From contig NW_020312902.1 in the NCBI RefSeq assembly GCF_003265705.1, positions 15,514,602 to 15,578,601 on the forward strand: a stretch of 64,000 bases of DNA, given 5' to 3'. A program made the position numbers and the translations under genes. Every line of letters starts with the position of its first letter. Within the stretch, counting starts at the first letter, position 1. Below the pieces are notes generated by a model that ran no database searches, was not told the origin of the DNA, and saw only the letters and a program-made list of their open reading frames with translations. Positions 36,026 to 47,352 of this stretch are shown here, one piece after another. This DNA is from Callorhinus ursinus (taxonomy: Eukaryota > Chordata > Mammalia > Carnivora > Otariidae).

Positions 36026-36226
36026 TGGGGGCACCTGGGTGGCTCTGTCAGACATCTGACATCTGACTTTGGCTCAGGTAATGATCTCAGGGTCCTGCAA
36101 TCAAGCTTCATGTTGGGCTCTGTGCTTGGCGGAGAGTCTGCTTGTGCCTCTCCCTCTGTTCCTCCCCCTGCTCATGCTCATTCTCTCTCTCTCTCTCTCT
36201 CAAATAAAAAATAGATAAGGTCTTAA
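36026..36226 (+). mobile_element. Can-SINE inside old L1
   Basis: GGGGGCACCTGGGTGGCTCT head, with a small internal repeat of GACATCTGACATCTGAC. Confidence 0.9.
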
Positions 36227-36517
36227 AAATAACTTCTGTAACAGAAATGAAGAATGCCTTTGATGGGTTCATCAGTAGACTGGACATGGCCAAAGAAAAA
36301 GTTCCATGAGCTTAAATATGTGTCAATAGTAAATTCCCAGACTGAAAAGTAAAGAAAAAAATGAAAGAAAAAAAAACAGAATAGAAAACCCAAGAACCTT
36401 GGGGCAATTACATGAGGTGTAACATGTACATAATGGGAATGCCAGAAGAAGAGGAAAGGGAACAGAAGAAATATTTAAAGCAATAATGACTGAGAATTTT
36501 CTAAAACTAATGACAAA

Positions 36518-36690
36518 GGGGCGCCTGGGTGGCTCAGTTGTTAAGCGTCTGCCTTCGGCTCAGGTCATGATCCCCACATTAGGCTCCCTGATCCGCGGGA
36601 AGCCTGCTTCTCCCTCTCACACTCCCTCTGCTTGTGTTCCCTCTCTCACTGTGTCTCTGTCAAATAAATAAATAAAATCTTAAAAATAAA
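36518..36690 (+). mobile_element. Can-SINE inside old L1
   Basis: Full head and tail; about 15 bases of the usual CCCAGGGTCCTGGGATCGAG are missing. Confidence 0.92.
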
Positions 36691-37028
36691 TTAAAAAATA
36701 GAGAATAAAAAAATCAGACACCAAACCCAAAGTCCAGAAGGCTCAGAGAACACCAAGAAGGATAACTACCAAAAAATCTACACCTAGATGGGAATGCAAA
36801 CTAGTACAGTCACTGTGGAAAACAGTATGGAGGTTTCTCAAAAAATTAAAAACGGAATTACCATATGATCCAGTAATTCCACTACTGGGTATTTACCCAA
36901 AGAATATGAAAACACTAACTCAAGAAGATATATGCACCCCTATGTTTACTGCAGCATTATTTACAATAGCCAAAATATGGAAGCAGCACAAGTATCCATG
37001 GATAGATGGATAAAAAGGATGTGGCATA

Positions 37029-37215
37029 GGGGTGCCTGGGTGGCTCAGTCGGTTAAGCGTCTGCCTTCAGCTCAGGTCATGATCCCAGGGTCCTGGGATC
37101 GAGTCCTGCATTGGGCTCCCTGCTCGGCGGGGAGCCTGCTTCTCCCTCTGCCTGCCGCTCCCCCTGCTTGTGCTCTCTCTCTCTCTGTGTCAAATAAATA
37201 AATAAAATCTTTAAA
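37029..37215 (+). mobile_element. Can-SINE inside younger L1
   Basis: Perfect target duplication AAAAAGGATGTGGCATA at 37,012-37,028 and 37,216-37,232. Confidence 0.95.
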
Positions 37216-37406
37216 AAAAAGGATGTGGCATATACATACAATGAAATCTTGCCATTTGCAACAACATAGATGGATCTAGAGAATACAATGCTAAGTGAAC
37301 CAAGTCAGTCAGAGAAAGACAAATACCATATGAGTCCACCCATATATGGAATTTAAAAAACAAAACAAATGAACAAAGAAAAAAAGATAAACAAAAAAAC
37401 AGACTT

Positions 37407-37598
37407 GGGGCGCCTGGGTGCTTCAGTCATTTAAGCATCTGCCTTCCGCTCAGGTCATGATCCCAGGGTCCTGGAATCAAGCCCTGCGTCTGGCTCTCTG
37501 CTCAGCAGTGAGTCTGCTTCTCCCTCTCCCTCTGCCCCTCTCCCCGCTTGTGCACCCACTCTCTCTCTCTCTCAAATAAATAAAAAAAACCTTAAAAA
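37407..37598 (+). mobile_element. Can-SINE inside younger L1
   Basis: Target duplication AAAAAAACAGACT at 37,393 and 37,599. Confidence 0.93.
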
Positions 37599-37871
37599 AA
37601 AAAAACAGACTCAATTACAGAGAACAAACTGATGGTTACCAGAGGGGAGGTGGGCAGGGGGATGGGTGAAACAGGTAAAGGGGATTAATAGTACACTCAC
37701 CATGATGAGCACTGAGAAATGTATAGAATTGTTGAATCACTATATTTTACACCTGAAACTTATATAACACCATATGCTAACTATACTGGAATTAAATTTT
37801 TTAATCTACATCTAATCATATTATATTATATTTCAAACTGCAGAAAATAAAGACAAAGAAAATTAAGGAAA

Positions 37872-38060
37872 GGGGCGCCTAGGTGGCTCAGTCAGTTAAG
37901 CGTCCAACTCGGTTTCAGCTCAGGTCATGATCTCAGGGTTGTGAGATCGAGCCCCATGTCCAGCTCCACACTCAGCAGGGAGTATGCTTGAGATTCTCTC
38001 TCTCCCTCTCTTGCCCCTGTGCATGCACACTCTCTCTCTAATAAATAAATCTTTAAAAAC
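37872..38060 (+). mobile_element. Can-SINE
   Basis: GGGGCGCCTAGGTGGCTCAG head, TAATAAATAAATCTTTAAAA tail. Confidence 0.92.
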
Positions 38061-38506
38061 ATAATAAAAAAACAAAATCTTTAAAAAAACAGCTAAGGGT
38101 TTTGATTTTTTGCCTGAGAATTTCGGGAAGCCATTAAAAGATTTTAGGCAGAGTGACAAGATCAGATGTGTGGTTTAGAAAGAAAACTCTAGGCAATGAC
38201 ATGAAAATAAACTCGGTGTGGTAGGACCTCAGAGGATGCAGAGACATCAGCTGGATGGGAATTTCAGTAATCCAGGCAAGAAGAGATGGGGCTCATGATG
38301 CACATGAACCCAGATGCACAGGAACAGAGAGGAGGGACCAAAAGACAGAAACTTTTAAGGCAGCAGAATCTTGGGATTTACGTAGTGATTGGTTATAGGA
38401 AGAATACTCTATTAGGGTTCAAGCACAGATGCAGAATCAATAGGATATATATATCCTTTATATATATTCGCATAATATTGATAAATATATAAAAATGGAT
38501 TTAGTA

Positions 38507-38684
38507 GGGCGCCTGGGTGGCTCAGTTGTTAAGCGTCTGCCTTCGGCTTAGGTCATGACCGAGCCCCACAACGGGGTCCCTGCTCAGCAGGAAGCCTGCT
38601 TCTCCCTCTCCCACTCCCCCTGCTTGTGTTCCCTCTCTTGCTGTGTCTCCCTCCCTCAAATAAATAAATAAAATCTTTAAAAAA
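38507..38684 (+). mobile_element. Can-SINE with perfect target duplication
   Basis: AAAAATGGATTTAGTA at 38,491-38,506 and 38,685-38,700. The copy lacks the CCCAGGGTCCTGGGAT block. Confidence 0.95.
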
Positions 38685-39571
38685 AAAAATGGATTTAGTA
38701 CAAGGAATTAGCAAATTGACTTCTGTAATTGTGGGAGTTGACAAAGCAAGCCTGAAACCAGCAGGGAAGGCAGTTACCAAGGGATGATCCTGGGGAGGGA
38801 AGGAGGGCCCAGCAATGGCCAGAGTTAGTGACCCCAGGGGATGCCTAGCCTTCTTTTAAAGGGATTCCATCTGATTAAATCAGGCCACCCAGGATAATCC
38901 CCCCTTAGATTAACTCAAAACTAACGAATTAGGACTTAATTACATTTGCAAAATCCCTTCACCATGGTGCCTAAATTTGTGTTTGATCAAATCGGTGGGA
39001 GGTGTGTGTGCTAGGAACAGCTGTTTCTTGCTCCTTGCCCACTCTAACTGGGAGCATACAGGCGGTTGTTTGGCCTAGCTAAATTGACACATCACAAGTA
39101 TCTAGGGTGATACCCGGGGTTTCTGACTTGGGCCATAATTGTGCAGAGACAAGTAATATAGAAAAATAGGCTTTAAGAGAGAAAACAGGGAGTTGGATCT
39201 TCCATGTGTTGAGTTTCAAATACCATGGACCTTTCTTAAATGCAATAGGCTGCCACCTGTCTCAGGTCCTTTACAAATGCCATTCCCTGTCCAGAATACT
39301 GTTCCTTCCCCTCTTCACTAACACCTACTCATCCCGCCTCCCTTTTCTTAAGGAATAATTCTCAAATTTAACTCTCAACCTTCTACTACTAGGTCATTTT
39401 TTTTTCCTTGAAAAATGTCACCCTGAGGATTTTTCATATATAGGCACAGCTGGAGTAAGATTTAATCAGTCATCTTGAGTTATGTCATCACCAAAATCCA
39501 AAAACACTCAGAGAATTGAGCAAACAAAGCCAATATTTGAGTATGAGGGAAAGGAAACCTAAAGTTTTATA

Positions 39572-39751
39572 GGGACGCCTGGGTGCCTCAGTCCGTTAAG
39601 AGTCTGCCTTCGGCTCGGGTCATGATCCCAGGGTCCTGGGATCAAGTCCTGCATTGGGCTCCTTGCTCTGCAGGGAGCCTGCTGCTCCCCCTGCTTGTGC
39701 GCTCTCTCTCTCTCTCTCTCTCTGACAAATAAATAAATTAAAAAAAATTTT
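39572..39751 (+). mobile_element. Can-SINE
   Basis: GGACGCCTGGGTGCCTCAG head; target duplication AAGTTTTATA. Confidence 0.92.
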
Positions 39752-39989
39752 AAGTTTTATATTAAGTAGTGGTAAAATGAAAGGAGAATTCTAACCGAGA
39801 CTCCCACCTCAATAGAGCCAGATGGGCCACTGTAGTTGCAAGAGGCCACAGCAAAGCCACCTCAGAATAAATAGCAGCCTGAAAAGCAGATGTATTAGCA
39901 CGTAACATCAGGGCTCCACCCTCCCCCTCAGTAAGGAGCCTTTTGCTCTCCGGGACAATCTAGAGTTACTTGCAAGGAAGCACCTCCTC

Positions 39990-40235
39990 ATCCTTCAGAT
40001 CTTGGCTTAAACCTTTCTTCAGGGAATCCTTTGAAGGACTCTTGGCCCCTCTCTCTCCCCGACCACCGGATCAGGTGCTCTTGGCTCTGTACTTTTTCTT
40101 CAGAGCTGTGCCAGTTCGTTCTAACACTCTGTGCTTTTATTTTAATGAATGCCTACCTTCCCCTCTAGGTCATAAGCTCCTTGGACCCAGGGACTGTGTC
40201 CATTTTCCTCCACCCCAGTGCTTGCACAAGAATTC
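39990..40235 (+). mobile_element. L2 3' end
   Basis: L2 text: TTCAGATCTTGGCTTAAACC, TCATAAGCTCCTTGGACCCA, CACCCCAGTGCTTGCAC. Confidence 0.7.
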
Positions 40236-41005
40236 AAGTATATGCTGAGAAAGAGGTCCAGTTTGTCAGCAAATGGATATTTAGGCTTAAAAGAAAGTAC
40301 AGAGATGTGGGTTAGAAGTAAAACAATGAGTCGGCGGCATCAAGGTAGGTTAAGAGAAAGTTTTCCAGTGAGAACACACAGAATGGGAAAAATAAAGTGC
40401 TGAGGACATAGCCTGAAAACCACCACATGTAAGAGGCCAGCCCCCCAAAAAAGGAAGCCCAAATAGATGAGAAAGAATCACCAGAGACAGAGGAGGCATG
40501 AGGAGCCAACAAATGCAGTCAAGGGAGAGATGGTCAATTTTTAGATTTTTTTCTTGAGGTGGGAGAGACTTCAGCAAAGTGACATGCTGAGCCAGGAGAG
40601 AAGGGGAGGCCTCCCATGGAGTTCTCATGGCACCCTCCCCTGGCCCTGAGGCCACCACTGAACGGCAACCTCTGAAGAAGTCAGAAGCCAGACAGCGAGT
40701 GTCCACTGCTAGTCTTCTGCCTCTCTCACTCTGCCACAAAGCCCACGGGAAGGCTCTGGGCTTGTCCTCTGGGGACAGGCTGACTCAGCCTCCTACAGGC
40801 TGGTTCAAAGACCAAAGCTATTTCATGCAGTCACAACTGAACCCAGGAGTGGGAGACAGGCAAGAGTTTACCTTCCCTGGCTCTACATGGGGCTAAAAGG
40901 AGTTGTTGGCCTGGCTGGCAGATCACACACTGTCTTGGGTTACAGAGTCCCAAGCTGGGGTTCCAGCCCCTCTGCTGGAGAAAGTTCAACAGAACATGCT
41001 ATGCT

Positions 41006-41210
41006 GCCTTTTTTTTTTTTTTAAGATTTTATTTATTTATTTGAGAGAGAGAGAGAGCGTGCACGTGCGCACAAGCCAGGGGGAGGGGCAAAGGGAGAAG
41101 CAGGCTCCCCATTGAGCAGGGAGCCTGAAGCAGGGCTCAATCCTAAGACCCTGGGATGATGACCTGAGCTGAAAGCAGATATTTCACCAAATGACCCACC
41201 CAGGTGCCCC
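41006..41210 (-). mobile_element. Can-SINE
   Basis: Target duplication GAACATGCTATGCT at 40,992 and 41,211. Confidence 0.94.
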
Positions 41211-41433
41211 GAACATGCTATGCTTCCTTCCTTCCCCAAACACACACAACCTGTCCTTAGACATCTCTTTTCCACCCTCAACCCAACACTGGAAAGTCCT
41301 CTACCTTTCATAATGGAAGTACTTCTACCATGAAGGCATAATCGTTTGCTAAACTATTCAAGAAACTTTCCCCTCATTGCCAAGGTCAGCATATGAGTTG
41401 CCCAGTCCCTGTCTTACATAAAACATAAGGTCA

Positions 41434-41620
41434 GGGGCGCCTGGATGGCTCAGTTGGTTAAGCAACTGCCTTCGGCTTGGGTCATGATCCCAGGGTCCTG
41501 AGATGGAGCCTCACGTCAGGTTAGGCCCCCTCCCTCCACCCTGCTCATTCTCGCTCTCTTCTCGCGCACACGCATGTGCACTCTCAAATAAACAAAATCT
41601 AAAGAAAAAAAAAAAAGCAA
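41434..41620 (+). mobile_element. Can-SINE
   Basis: Target duplication AAACATAAGGTCA at 41,421 and 41,621; part of the body is deleted. Confidence 0.92.
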
Positions 41621-42567
41621 AAACATAAGGTCAAAAAGAAATCTAAATTCTATTCTATGTCTAAAATATTTCTCCCCACATCTGCTGCCCCCCAATGGGC
41701 ACAGTTCCATGACTCCTTCAGGGCAAACTCAAACCCTTCTGTCATATACTCTCAGCATCCTATCCTCATTTGCAACACACTCGGCTTTGTAATCATCACT
41801 TTCTTGTTACATACAGTTATTTGTATAAAGTTGGCCTCCCCCCGCCAATTATAAGGTTGGTGCTGTAGCCCTCCCAAGTCTTCTAAAAATACTTACTGCC
41901 TGCCTGAAATGCATTTCACCTTACTCTTGAGCTCCCTGGGCATCAAGGACATCTCTCTTTCAAGTCAAACTCAGAACCTGTCTTGGTTACAGAAGTAAGG
42001 GCAGGCTTTGGGTCCCGAAGCTGCAAATGGTCTCCCCTCCTGTACTGAGTTCAATCTCGTCTCTAGGTTTTCTCTAGAACAGTTATTCTCCCTCTTCCCA
42101 CATGAGCCGCATCTAGTATTCCCTAAAGAGGTCACTACCATGTCCAGGGTGGCCTCAGTTCTGGAAGAATATGGTTCCACTACTGGGAACAAGGGGGGAG
42201 CTGGAAATCAAACAGATGACTGACCAATAATTCCCTTGCTCTGAGGACTGGAGAATATCACAGCTCAAAGATGTGAGGGATCCAAGATCTCAATTTAGAG
42301 AAGAAGAAACTGATGCTTAGAAAGATTCACATCGATTGAGCCAGGATACTGAACATTACACACAACTCTGCCCTAACCACAGCTCCAGTCCTGTCCATCC
42401 GTCCAACAATCTGACAATAGCCAGGGCCTCTTCTCCCCAGGTCACAAGGCTCAGGGTCACTTAGATGGGTCCTCCATCTACTACAGGCCAAAAGAAAGAG
42501 AGAGAGAGAGAGGAAGAGAGGGAGGAAGGAAGGAAGAGAGGAAGTGGGAAAAAAGAGAAAAGAGAGA

Positions 42568-42765
42568 GGCGCCTGGGTGGCTCAGTTGTTAAGCGTCTGC
42601 CTTCGGCTCGGGTCATGATCCCAGGGTCCTGGGATCGAGCCCCGCATCGGGCTCCCTGCTCCACGGGAAGCCTGCTTCTCCTTCTCCCACTCCCCCTGCT
42701 TGTGTTCCCTCTCTCGCTGTGTCTCTCTCTGTCAAATAAATGAACGGAATCTTTAAAAAAGAGAG
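42568..42765 (+). mobile_element. Can-SINE in GA-rich tract
   Basis: A full-length copy inserted in a GAGAGA/GGAAGG tract (42,494-42,567 and 42,760-42,790). Confidence 0.93.
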
Positions 42766-42848
42766 AGAGAGAGAGAAAAGAGGGGAAAAAAAATGAAACA
42801 ACCTATTACCTCTCCTGAAGTCATCCTTCTTAGAGAGAACTGAGTTTT

Positions 42849-42945
42849 GGGGCACCTGACTGTCTCAGTTGGTAGAGCATGCAATTCTTGATGTTGGGGT
42901 CTGAGCTCAAGCCCCACGCTGGGGATACAGTTTACTTAAAAAAGA
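42849..42945 (+). mobile_element. Can-SINE, old short type
   Basis: GGGGCACCTGACTGTCTCAG head and GTTTACTTAAAAAAG tail. Confidence 0.85.
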
Positions 42946-43603
42946 ACAGAGCTGATTTTCTCTGGCAAACAGTATCAGAGAACAGGCTTCCAAACTCCCT
43001 CTGGGTATCCTCTTGCAAAGGGGAAAAGTACTCAAGATTTCCCTGTTTGTATCCCCAGGTAGGAAGAAAAGCAAAACATCATCACTGGTACTTGCATCAG
43101 AGGAAGATCAAGGCAGCCAGACTCAAGAAGATCAAACACAAAGACCACCTGAGATAGGCAAGGGTTGGTGCCAAGGCTGCCTAGAGAAAGTTGGACAATG
43201 AGACTAATAATTATACAAGCAGGCCCAGGTACACTCCTGTGACTCCAAGGCAACCATGATGTTAGACACCAGATAACTCAGAAAGAGAAGTCTACCCTTC
43301 CTTTTTCACAAAAGAAACAACAGGCTAGAGAAGGGCGGATTGTAGAAGTGCACGCTCTGAATTAACCATTCATCTTGCATCTACTTAATCAAGGTTCTGA
43401 ACTGAGTTTTCCTTCCAAGGATCTGAAGCAGGTATGCCACGAGCAGATGTTTAAAAACACACTTTAGTTGAATGCATAAATAGCTAAGGACCATTCAGGA
43501 AAAATCCACCTTCGTTCCAGTGATGTTAAATAGACTGGAAAGCCTGCTGGTAGGAAGAGCGGCAAAGCCCCAAAACCTAGATGAAGCAATAATAGCTAAA
43601 TCC

Positions 43604-43794
43604 TGGGGGGCCTGGGTGGCTCAGTTGGTTAAGCAACTGCCTTCGGCTCAGGTCATGATCTTGGGGTCCTGGGATCGAGCCCTGCATCAGGCTCCCTATT
43701 CAGTAGGGGAGTCTGCTTCTCCCTCTCTGCCTCTATTCCACCTGCTTGTGCTTTCTCTCTCTGTCAAATAATAAAATCTTTAAAAAATAATAAT
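43604..43794 (+). mobile_element. Can-SINE with perfect target duplication
   Basis: AATAATAGCTAAATCC at 43,588-43,603 and 43,795-43,810. Confidence 0.95.
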
Positions 43795-43799
43795 AATAA

Positions 43800-43900
43800 T
43801 AGCTAAATCCCATGTAGCACTTTCCATGTGCCAGGCAATATCTTAGGTACCTGACATATAATAATTCACATAATCCTCACAAGAACCCAATGAAGGAGGT
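43800..43900 (-). mobile_element. MIR fragment
   Basis: Reverse MIR core: CATGTGCCAGGCAATATCTT ... AATCCTCACAAGAACCCAAT. Confidence 0.7.
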
Positions 43901-44129
43901 AAAAGGCACACACATAACTGCAAACAGGTTTATCATCAGTGCCAACACTTTACCAACTGTTAAAAAGTTCTGAGTTTAAAGCACAAATATAAGCCGTTCT
44001 GTTCCTCCTACTTAGACAACACAATAGTGTTAAAATCACTTGCTCCAGAGTCAGAACTGGTTCAAGTCCCGACTCCATATCGCTTAGAACCAATTTCTAG
44101 GGCTGTGAGAATGAAATGAAATCTTGTGT

Positions 44130-44230
44130 GAAAAGCATTCCACCAAGAAGTAATTTCCATGAGGGCAGATGTTGTCCCCTGCTGCGTCTCCAGAATCTAG
44201 AACAGGACCTGGCACATACGTGATTAACTC
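44130..44230 (+). mobile_element. L2 3' fragment
   Basis: L2 tail: TTCCATGAGGGCAGATGTTG and GAACAGGACCTGGCACATAC. Confidence 0.65.
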
Positions 44231-44772
44231 TTCTACCTGTTCTCACCATGGGTCGGGTGGGAGGTAGCGCCTCTCAACCCACCCAGAATCCCTTTCGCTC
44301 TCGCTTGCCTGTAAGTGCAGGCCCGTTTTTGCCTCCTCTGGGGCTGCAGACAGTGCACTATCCGGTCCAACGTTGCTTAGCAAAACCCGGCCATTCCAAA
44401 ACGCCTTTCACCCCTGCTGTCTGCTCACCTCAGTGTTCAGGGCCAGTTCCCAGGCTGCCTCTTGCCCTCCAACAAGCAGCCTCCCACCACCGGGACTCCT
44501 CCATCCTGGACTCTAACACAGAAATGTGGAGATGGATGCACAGCCCATAACGCCCCTCACCCCTCAGCTGGGCCTTATAGCGCCGGGGACAATAAGGGAG
44601 CGGTCCCTGGGCAGCCCCCGGCCACTATTCGCGCCACGTGGCTACAGCAGGTGGAAGCCCAAGCCCCCGCAGCAGCCCTGCCTCGGCAGTCAGGACATAA
44701 ATCCAAACTCCCTCCGGGAATGTGGGGTCTAGAAGAAGGTGTGGTAAGTGGCCTCCTCCCAAGACCCCTTAC

Positions 44773-44900
44773 CTGGTCCCGGGAAGAACGTACTGAGACA
44801 ACTGCCAACAGAAGTACCCTGCGATGGAAGCCCGGCCTGTAGTAACCTGCGGCCTCGGCGCGGGAACCGCCCCTCGCCGCGCCCCTGCTCTGCTCCTTCC
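44773..44900 (-). other. SFXN2: SFXN2 exon 1 (non-coding, 5' end approximate)
   Basis: On the minus strand GGGACCAG is followed by a strong donor GTAAGG at 44,772-44,767, inside the CpG island and head-to-head with ARL3. It has no in-frame start to the SFXN2 protein and would join the 17-nt UTR remnant of exon 2. The transcription start near 44,900 is inferred from the CCAAT box at 44,904-44,908 and human gene architecture. Confidence 0.65.
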
Positions 44901-45134
44901 CGACCAATCACAGGCTGGGCGGAGCCCACCAGCCACGTGGGCGAGCTTTAACCTTTCGCCGGGCCTCTACCAGCCGGCAGCCGGCTCCAGTCGCTCCAGC
45001 AGCCCGCCTGCGCAGTGGGCGGGCACTTTGGCGCGCTTGCGCACTTTGGGGAAAGCGGAGCTGGACCCCACCCCGTACGGCTGCTTTGCTTCTCCGCTGT
45101 GCGTGCGAGGGACGTCGGGGGCGGTGCCGCAGAA

Positions 45135-45149
45135 GTTGCCCCTGGTAAC
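45135..45149 (+). promoter_or_regulatory. ARL3: RFX X-box upstream of ARL3
   Basis: GTTGCC, three spacer bases CCT, then GGTAAC: two half-sites in perfect inverted symmetry, as in the strongest known X-boxes. RFX2/RFX3 bind such sites to drive cilium genes, and ARL3 is a ciliary GTPase. It lies 59 bases upstream of the ATG. Confidence 0.8.
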
Positions 45150-45150
45150 G

Positions 45151-45193
45151 GGGAGGCAGGAGGAGGAGGAGGAGGAGGAGGAGGAGGAGGAGG
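45151..45193 (+). repeat. (GGA)n microsatellite in ARL3 leader
   Basis: About eleven GGA/GAG triplets end 15 bases before the ARL3 ATG, so they are probably transcribed in the 5' UTR. Length variation is likely. Confidence 0.85.
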
Positions 45194-45207
45194 GACTCGG
45201 CGGGAGG

Positions 45208-45210
45208 ATG
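45208..45210 (+). CDS. ARL3: ARL3 exon 1 coding part (ATG only)
   Basis: ATG at 45,208-45,210 is followed at once by donor GTGAGT. Exon 2 begins in phase 0 with GGC TTG CTC, giving [11 protein letters not shown], the known ARL3 N-terminus. The first coding exon thus supplies only the initiator Met. The exon's upstream UTR start is not defined here. Confidence 0.88.
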
Positions 45211-47352
45211 GTGAGTGTGGGGGCCCGGGCCCCTCTGGAGCTGGCCGGTCACCCCACTCCCGTCCTCAGGTCCAGGTCGGGCCACTGCGCTTGAAGCCAA
45301 GGAGGGAATGGGACGGCGCTCAACCTGCACTCTGGGTTCTGGATTGGTTTCGGGGGGCAGCGGGGAATCCCGAAGGTGGGCCCTTGGAAGGAGACCTGGG
45401 CCTGGGGAGGAAGGCGGGGCTTGCAGCGGGTCCGAAGCTAGGGGAAGGGGCTGAAAGGTTGCGTGGCTATCCCGGTACAGAGCCGGGGTTTCATCATTAC
45501 TAGGGACTGAGGCGAGGGCGGAGCCGAATAACTGCGGAAAGCAGCCTCCGCATGCAGGCTTAGATCTTCCTAAGGAATCGGCCTTCCGGTACCGCTGGAA
45601 AGTGGGTCCACCGGGGTCCGGCCAGAAGCGGGGAGAAGGGTCAGCGCTACTGTCTTTGAAGTCATTCTCGCGGTACTAGGGGAGATGGTAGCCTACCTCT
45701 CCTCTTCCTCGAGAAGTGCGGGCCTCTGGGGGGAGGGGTGTAAATCCCAGGACACAAAGAGGTACCGCTTGTAAGGGATGCCTGGTGGATTTTACGCCGT
45801 CTTGGTGTTTGCGTGGCAGCAACGAGTTATTTATTTGCTGAGAGTTCTGTAAATCTGGTTGTTGGTGATGACCGATTTTCCCTTCAACATTTAATCCATA
45901 TTGATGGAGGCAAATTTGCTGCCCAGTCCTTAGTATTTCATTTCAAACCTGTTGCAACCTTTTACATATATGACCACACCAGAACCAAAGATCTTAATCT
46001 CACCTTGGGATCTCCAAACTAAAAAGAATGGGAAATTAAAACTAGAGTGGCTATCAATTGGCTTTTCTCTGTGAGACTTAAAGCTTTCCCAAGTTGTGAA
46101 TTATGATGTGAGACAGATTTGACCGTTGACACGCTGTTCCTTGTTGATTTCTGTGCAGTTAGTTGGAGGGTATTGAAATGGAATTGAGTAGTTTTAGAGC
46201 AAGTCAAAGCAAAATGGACTTTGAAGCATTTAGAATAGGTTGGCTGGCTTACCAACTGCACAGAGCCAGGCACTCAAACTTAGTTACTTCCCCACCCCAC
46301 GTCCATTAATTTATGAAAAAAAGACTAGATGTCTGCAAGGAAAAAAAAATGCATGCACCTTTGGTCAGATTATCCAATGAGTACATTTTGATAGGAAAAA
46401 GAATTGATTTTACATTGTCAGATTGTTAAAGAAGTAGAATTTGATCTGAAGATGCCAATCACATTTCACACGTGCTATATTGCAGTTTTATTAACCTCAG
46501 GCTAAACAGATTTTTACATGTTTTCTTTTTATTAATCATTTATACATGGGCTGTCCATTTAAAGGCTAAGTTTTTCTCAACAAATGAGTACAAACATAAA
46601 TATTTACACAGAAAATAACTAGAATTGGAATGAAAAAGGCATGCCAAACCAACAGAGAATGAGATGTCATCATAAATGAGAAACGCATGAGCGTTGGCTA
46701 ACTTTTCCCAGTTTGTTTATCAACTAAGTGGACTCTGTAATTTCATGATTGTTTAATTTATAATTACAGGCTACAATAAATTAACCACTGCTCATGTTTC
46801 CAGGTGCAAATTGACACTGTAGACAGCAAATTGACAGTGCTACAGCACTATTGTATACAACTGTTGTGTTCATTGATCAAGACAGATTTTTTCTTTTTCT
46901 TTTTTCCTAAAATGAACAATATGAAATTAGGGCAAATCATTCTGGATTCTTTATCTGGTTTCCCAAATACATTTTTTTATCTCCAAAAGTGTGAGCTATT
47001 CTTAGAACTAAAAGTGGAACATAGAATTTAAACCATCAGTGGTGTGATTAAGTGTGTCACCCATCCCTGTGATAACTGTACAACTAAAGGATGAGTCCCA
47101 GGTTTTTGTTTCTGCTTTATAAACCTTCAGCTATGACTAATATGTTTTATTTCTTATTTAAAAACCCCAATGTTTTCTCTGAACTTTTAGTCAGCTATTT
47201 TAGCCCTGCCTTTTGATACCGTCTTTGGTAAAATACTAAGATGACAGTAATGTTAGTGCATTAAGTAATCACTGCTATTTAACAGATGACCCCTTCACTC
47301 AAATTATTTATGGAGTACTTTCTACATACATGAACCTAGTGGTAGTTATCAA

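Larger units (their letters stand above)
36787..37800 (+). mobile_element. younger carnivoran L1 3' end inside the old L1
   Basis: It starts GATGGGAATGCAAACTAGTA and ends with CTAACTATACTGGAATTAAA, typical of the carnivoran L1 3' end. The edges AATCTACACCTAGA / AATCTACATCTAAT look like its target duplication. It is itself split by two Can-SINEs. Confidence 0.75.
35590..37870 (+). mobile_element. old L1 ORF1 remnant, split by a younger L1
   Basis: 35,590-36,786 carries decayed L1 ORF1 coding text (MAEILELSDRN, KVDNMLEQMDNVSRD, KKNQKEMLEIK at 35,856-36,014), continuing past two Can-SINEs to 36,786 and resuming at about 37,800-37,870 (TTTCAAACTGCAGAAAATAA). A younger L1 3' end lies between. No intact frame remains. 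Confidence 0.8.
33565..44772 (-). other. SFXN2: SFXN2 intron 1
   Basis: This is the 11.2-kb intron between the non-coding first exon (donor GTAAGG, 44,772-44,767) and exon 2 (acceptor CCACAG, 33,570-33,565). It holds an old L1 ORF1 remnant split by a younger L1, many Can-SINEs, MIR and L2 copies. 34,810-35,590, 38,700-39,270 and 43,000-43,580 show no feature I can name; 38,840-39,110 reads like an old retroelement tail that I cannot assign. Confidence 0.75.
44600..45250. promoter_or_regulatory. bidirectional CpG-island promoter, SFXN2 / ARL3
   Basis: A CpG-dense segment between the SFXN2 first exon (minus) and the ARL3 start codon (plus). It has a CCAAT box (44,904-44,908), a GC-box-like GGGCGG (44,918-44,923), two CACGTG E-boxes (44,635-44,640, 44,934-44,939), a GACGTC CRE-like core (45,111-45,116) and an RFX X-box (45,135-45,149). 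No TATA box is evident. In human these two genes also start head-to-head about 100 bp apart (established layout, recalled). Confidence 0.8.

Noticed and set aside
35856..36059. 67-codon frame with coiled-coil look
   Set aside because: It is decayed L1 ORF1 text running into a Can-SINE, not a host gene.
38840..39110. Possible LTR or L1 tail (GGCCTAGCTAAATTGACACA)
   Set aside because: It resembles an old retroelement end, but I could not name the family or find boundaries.
44824..45503. Long frames on both strands over the ARL3/SFXN2 promoter
   Set aside because: CpG-island frames running through the (GGA)n repeat and past the real splice donor; no family resemblance.
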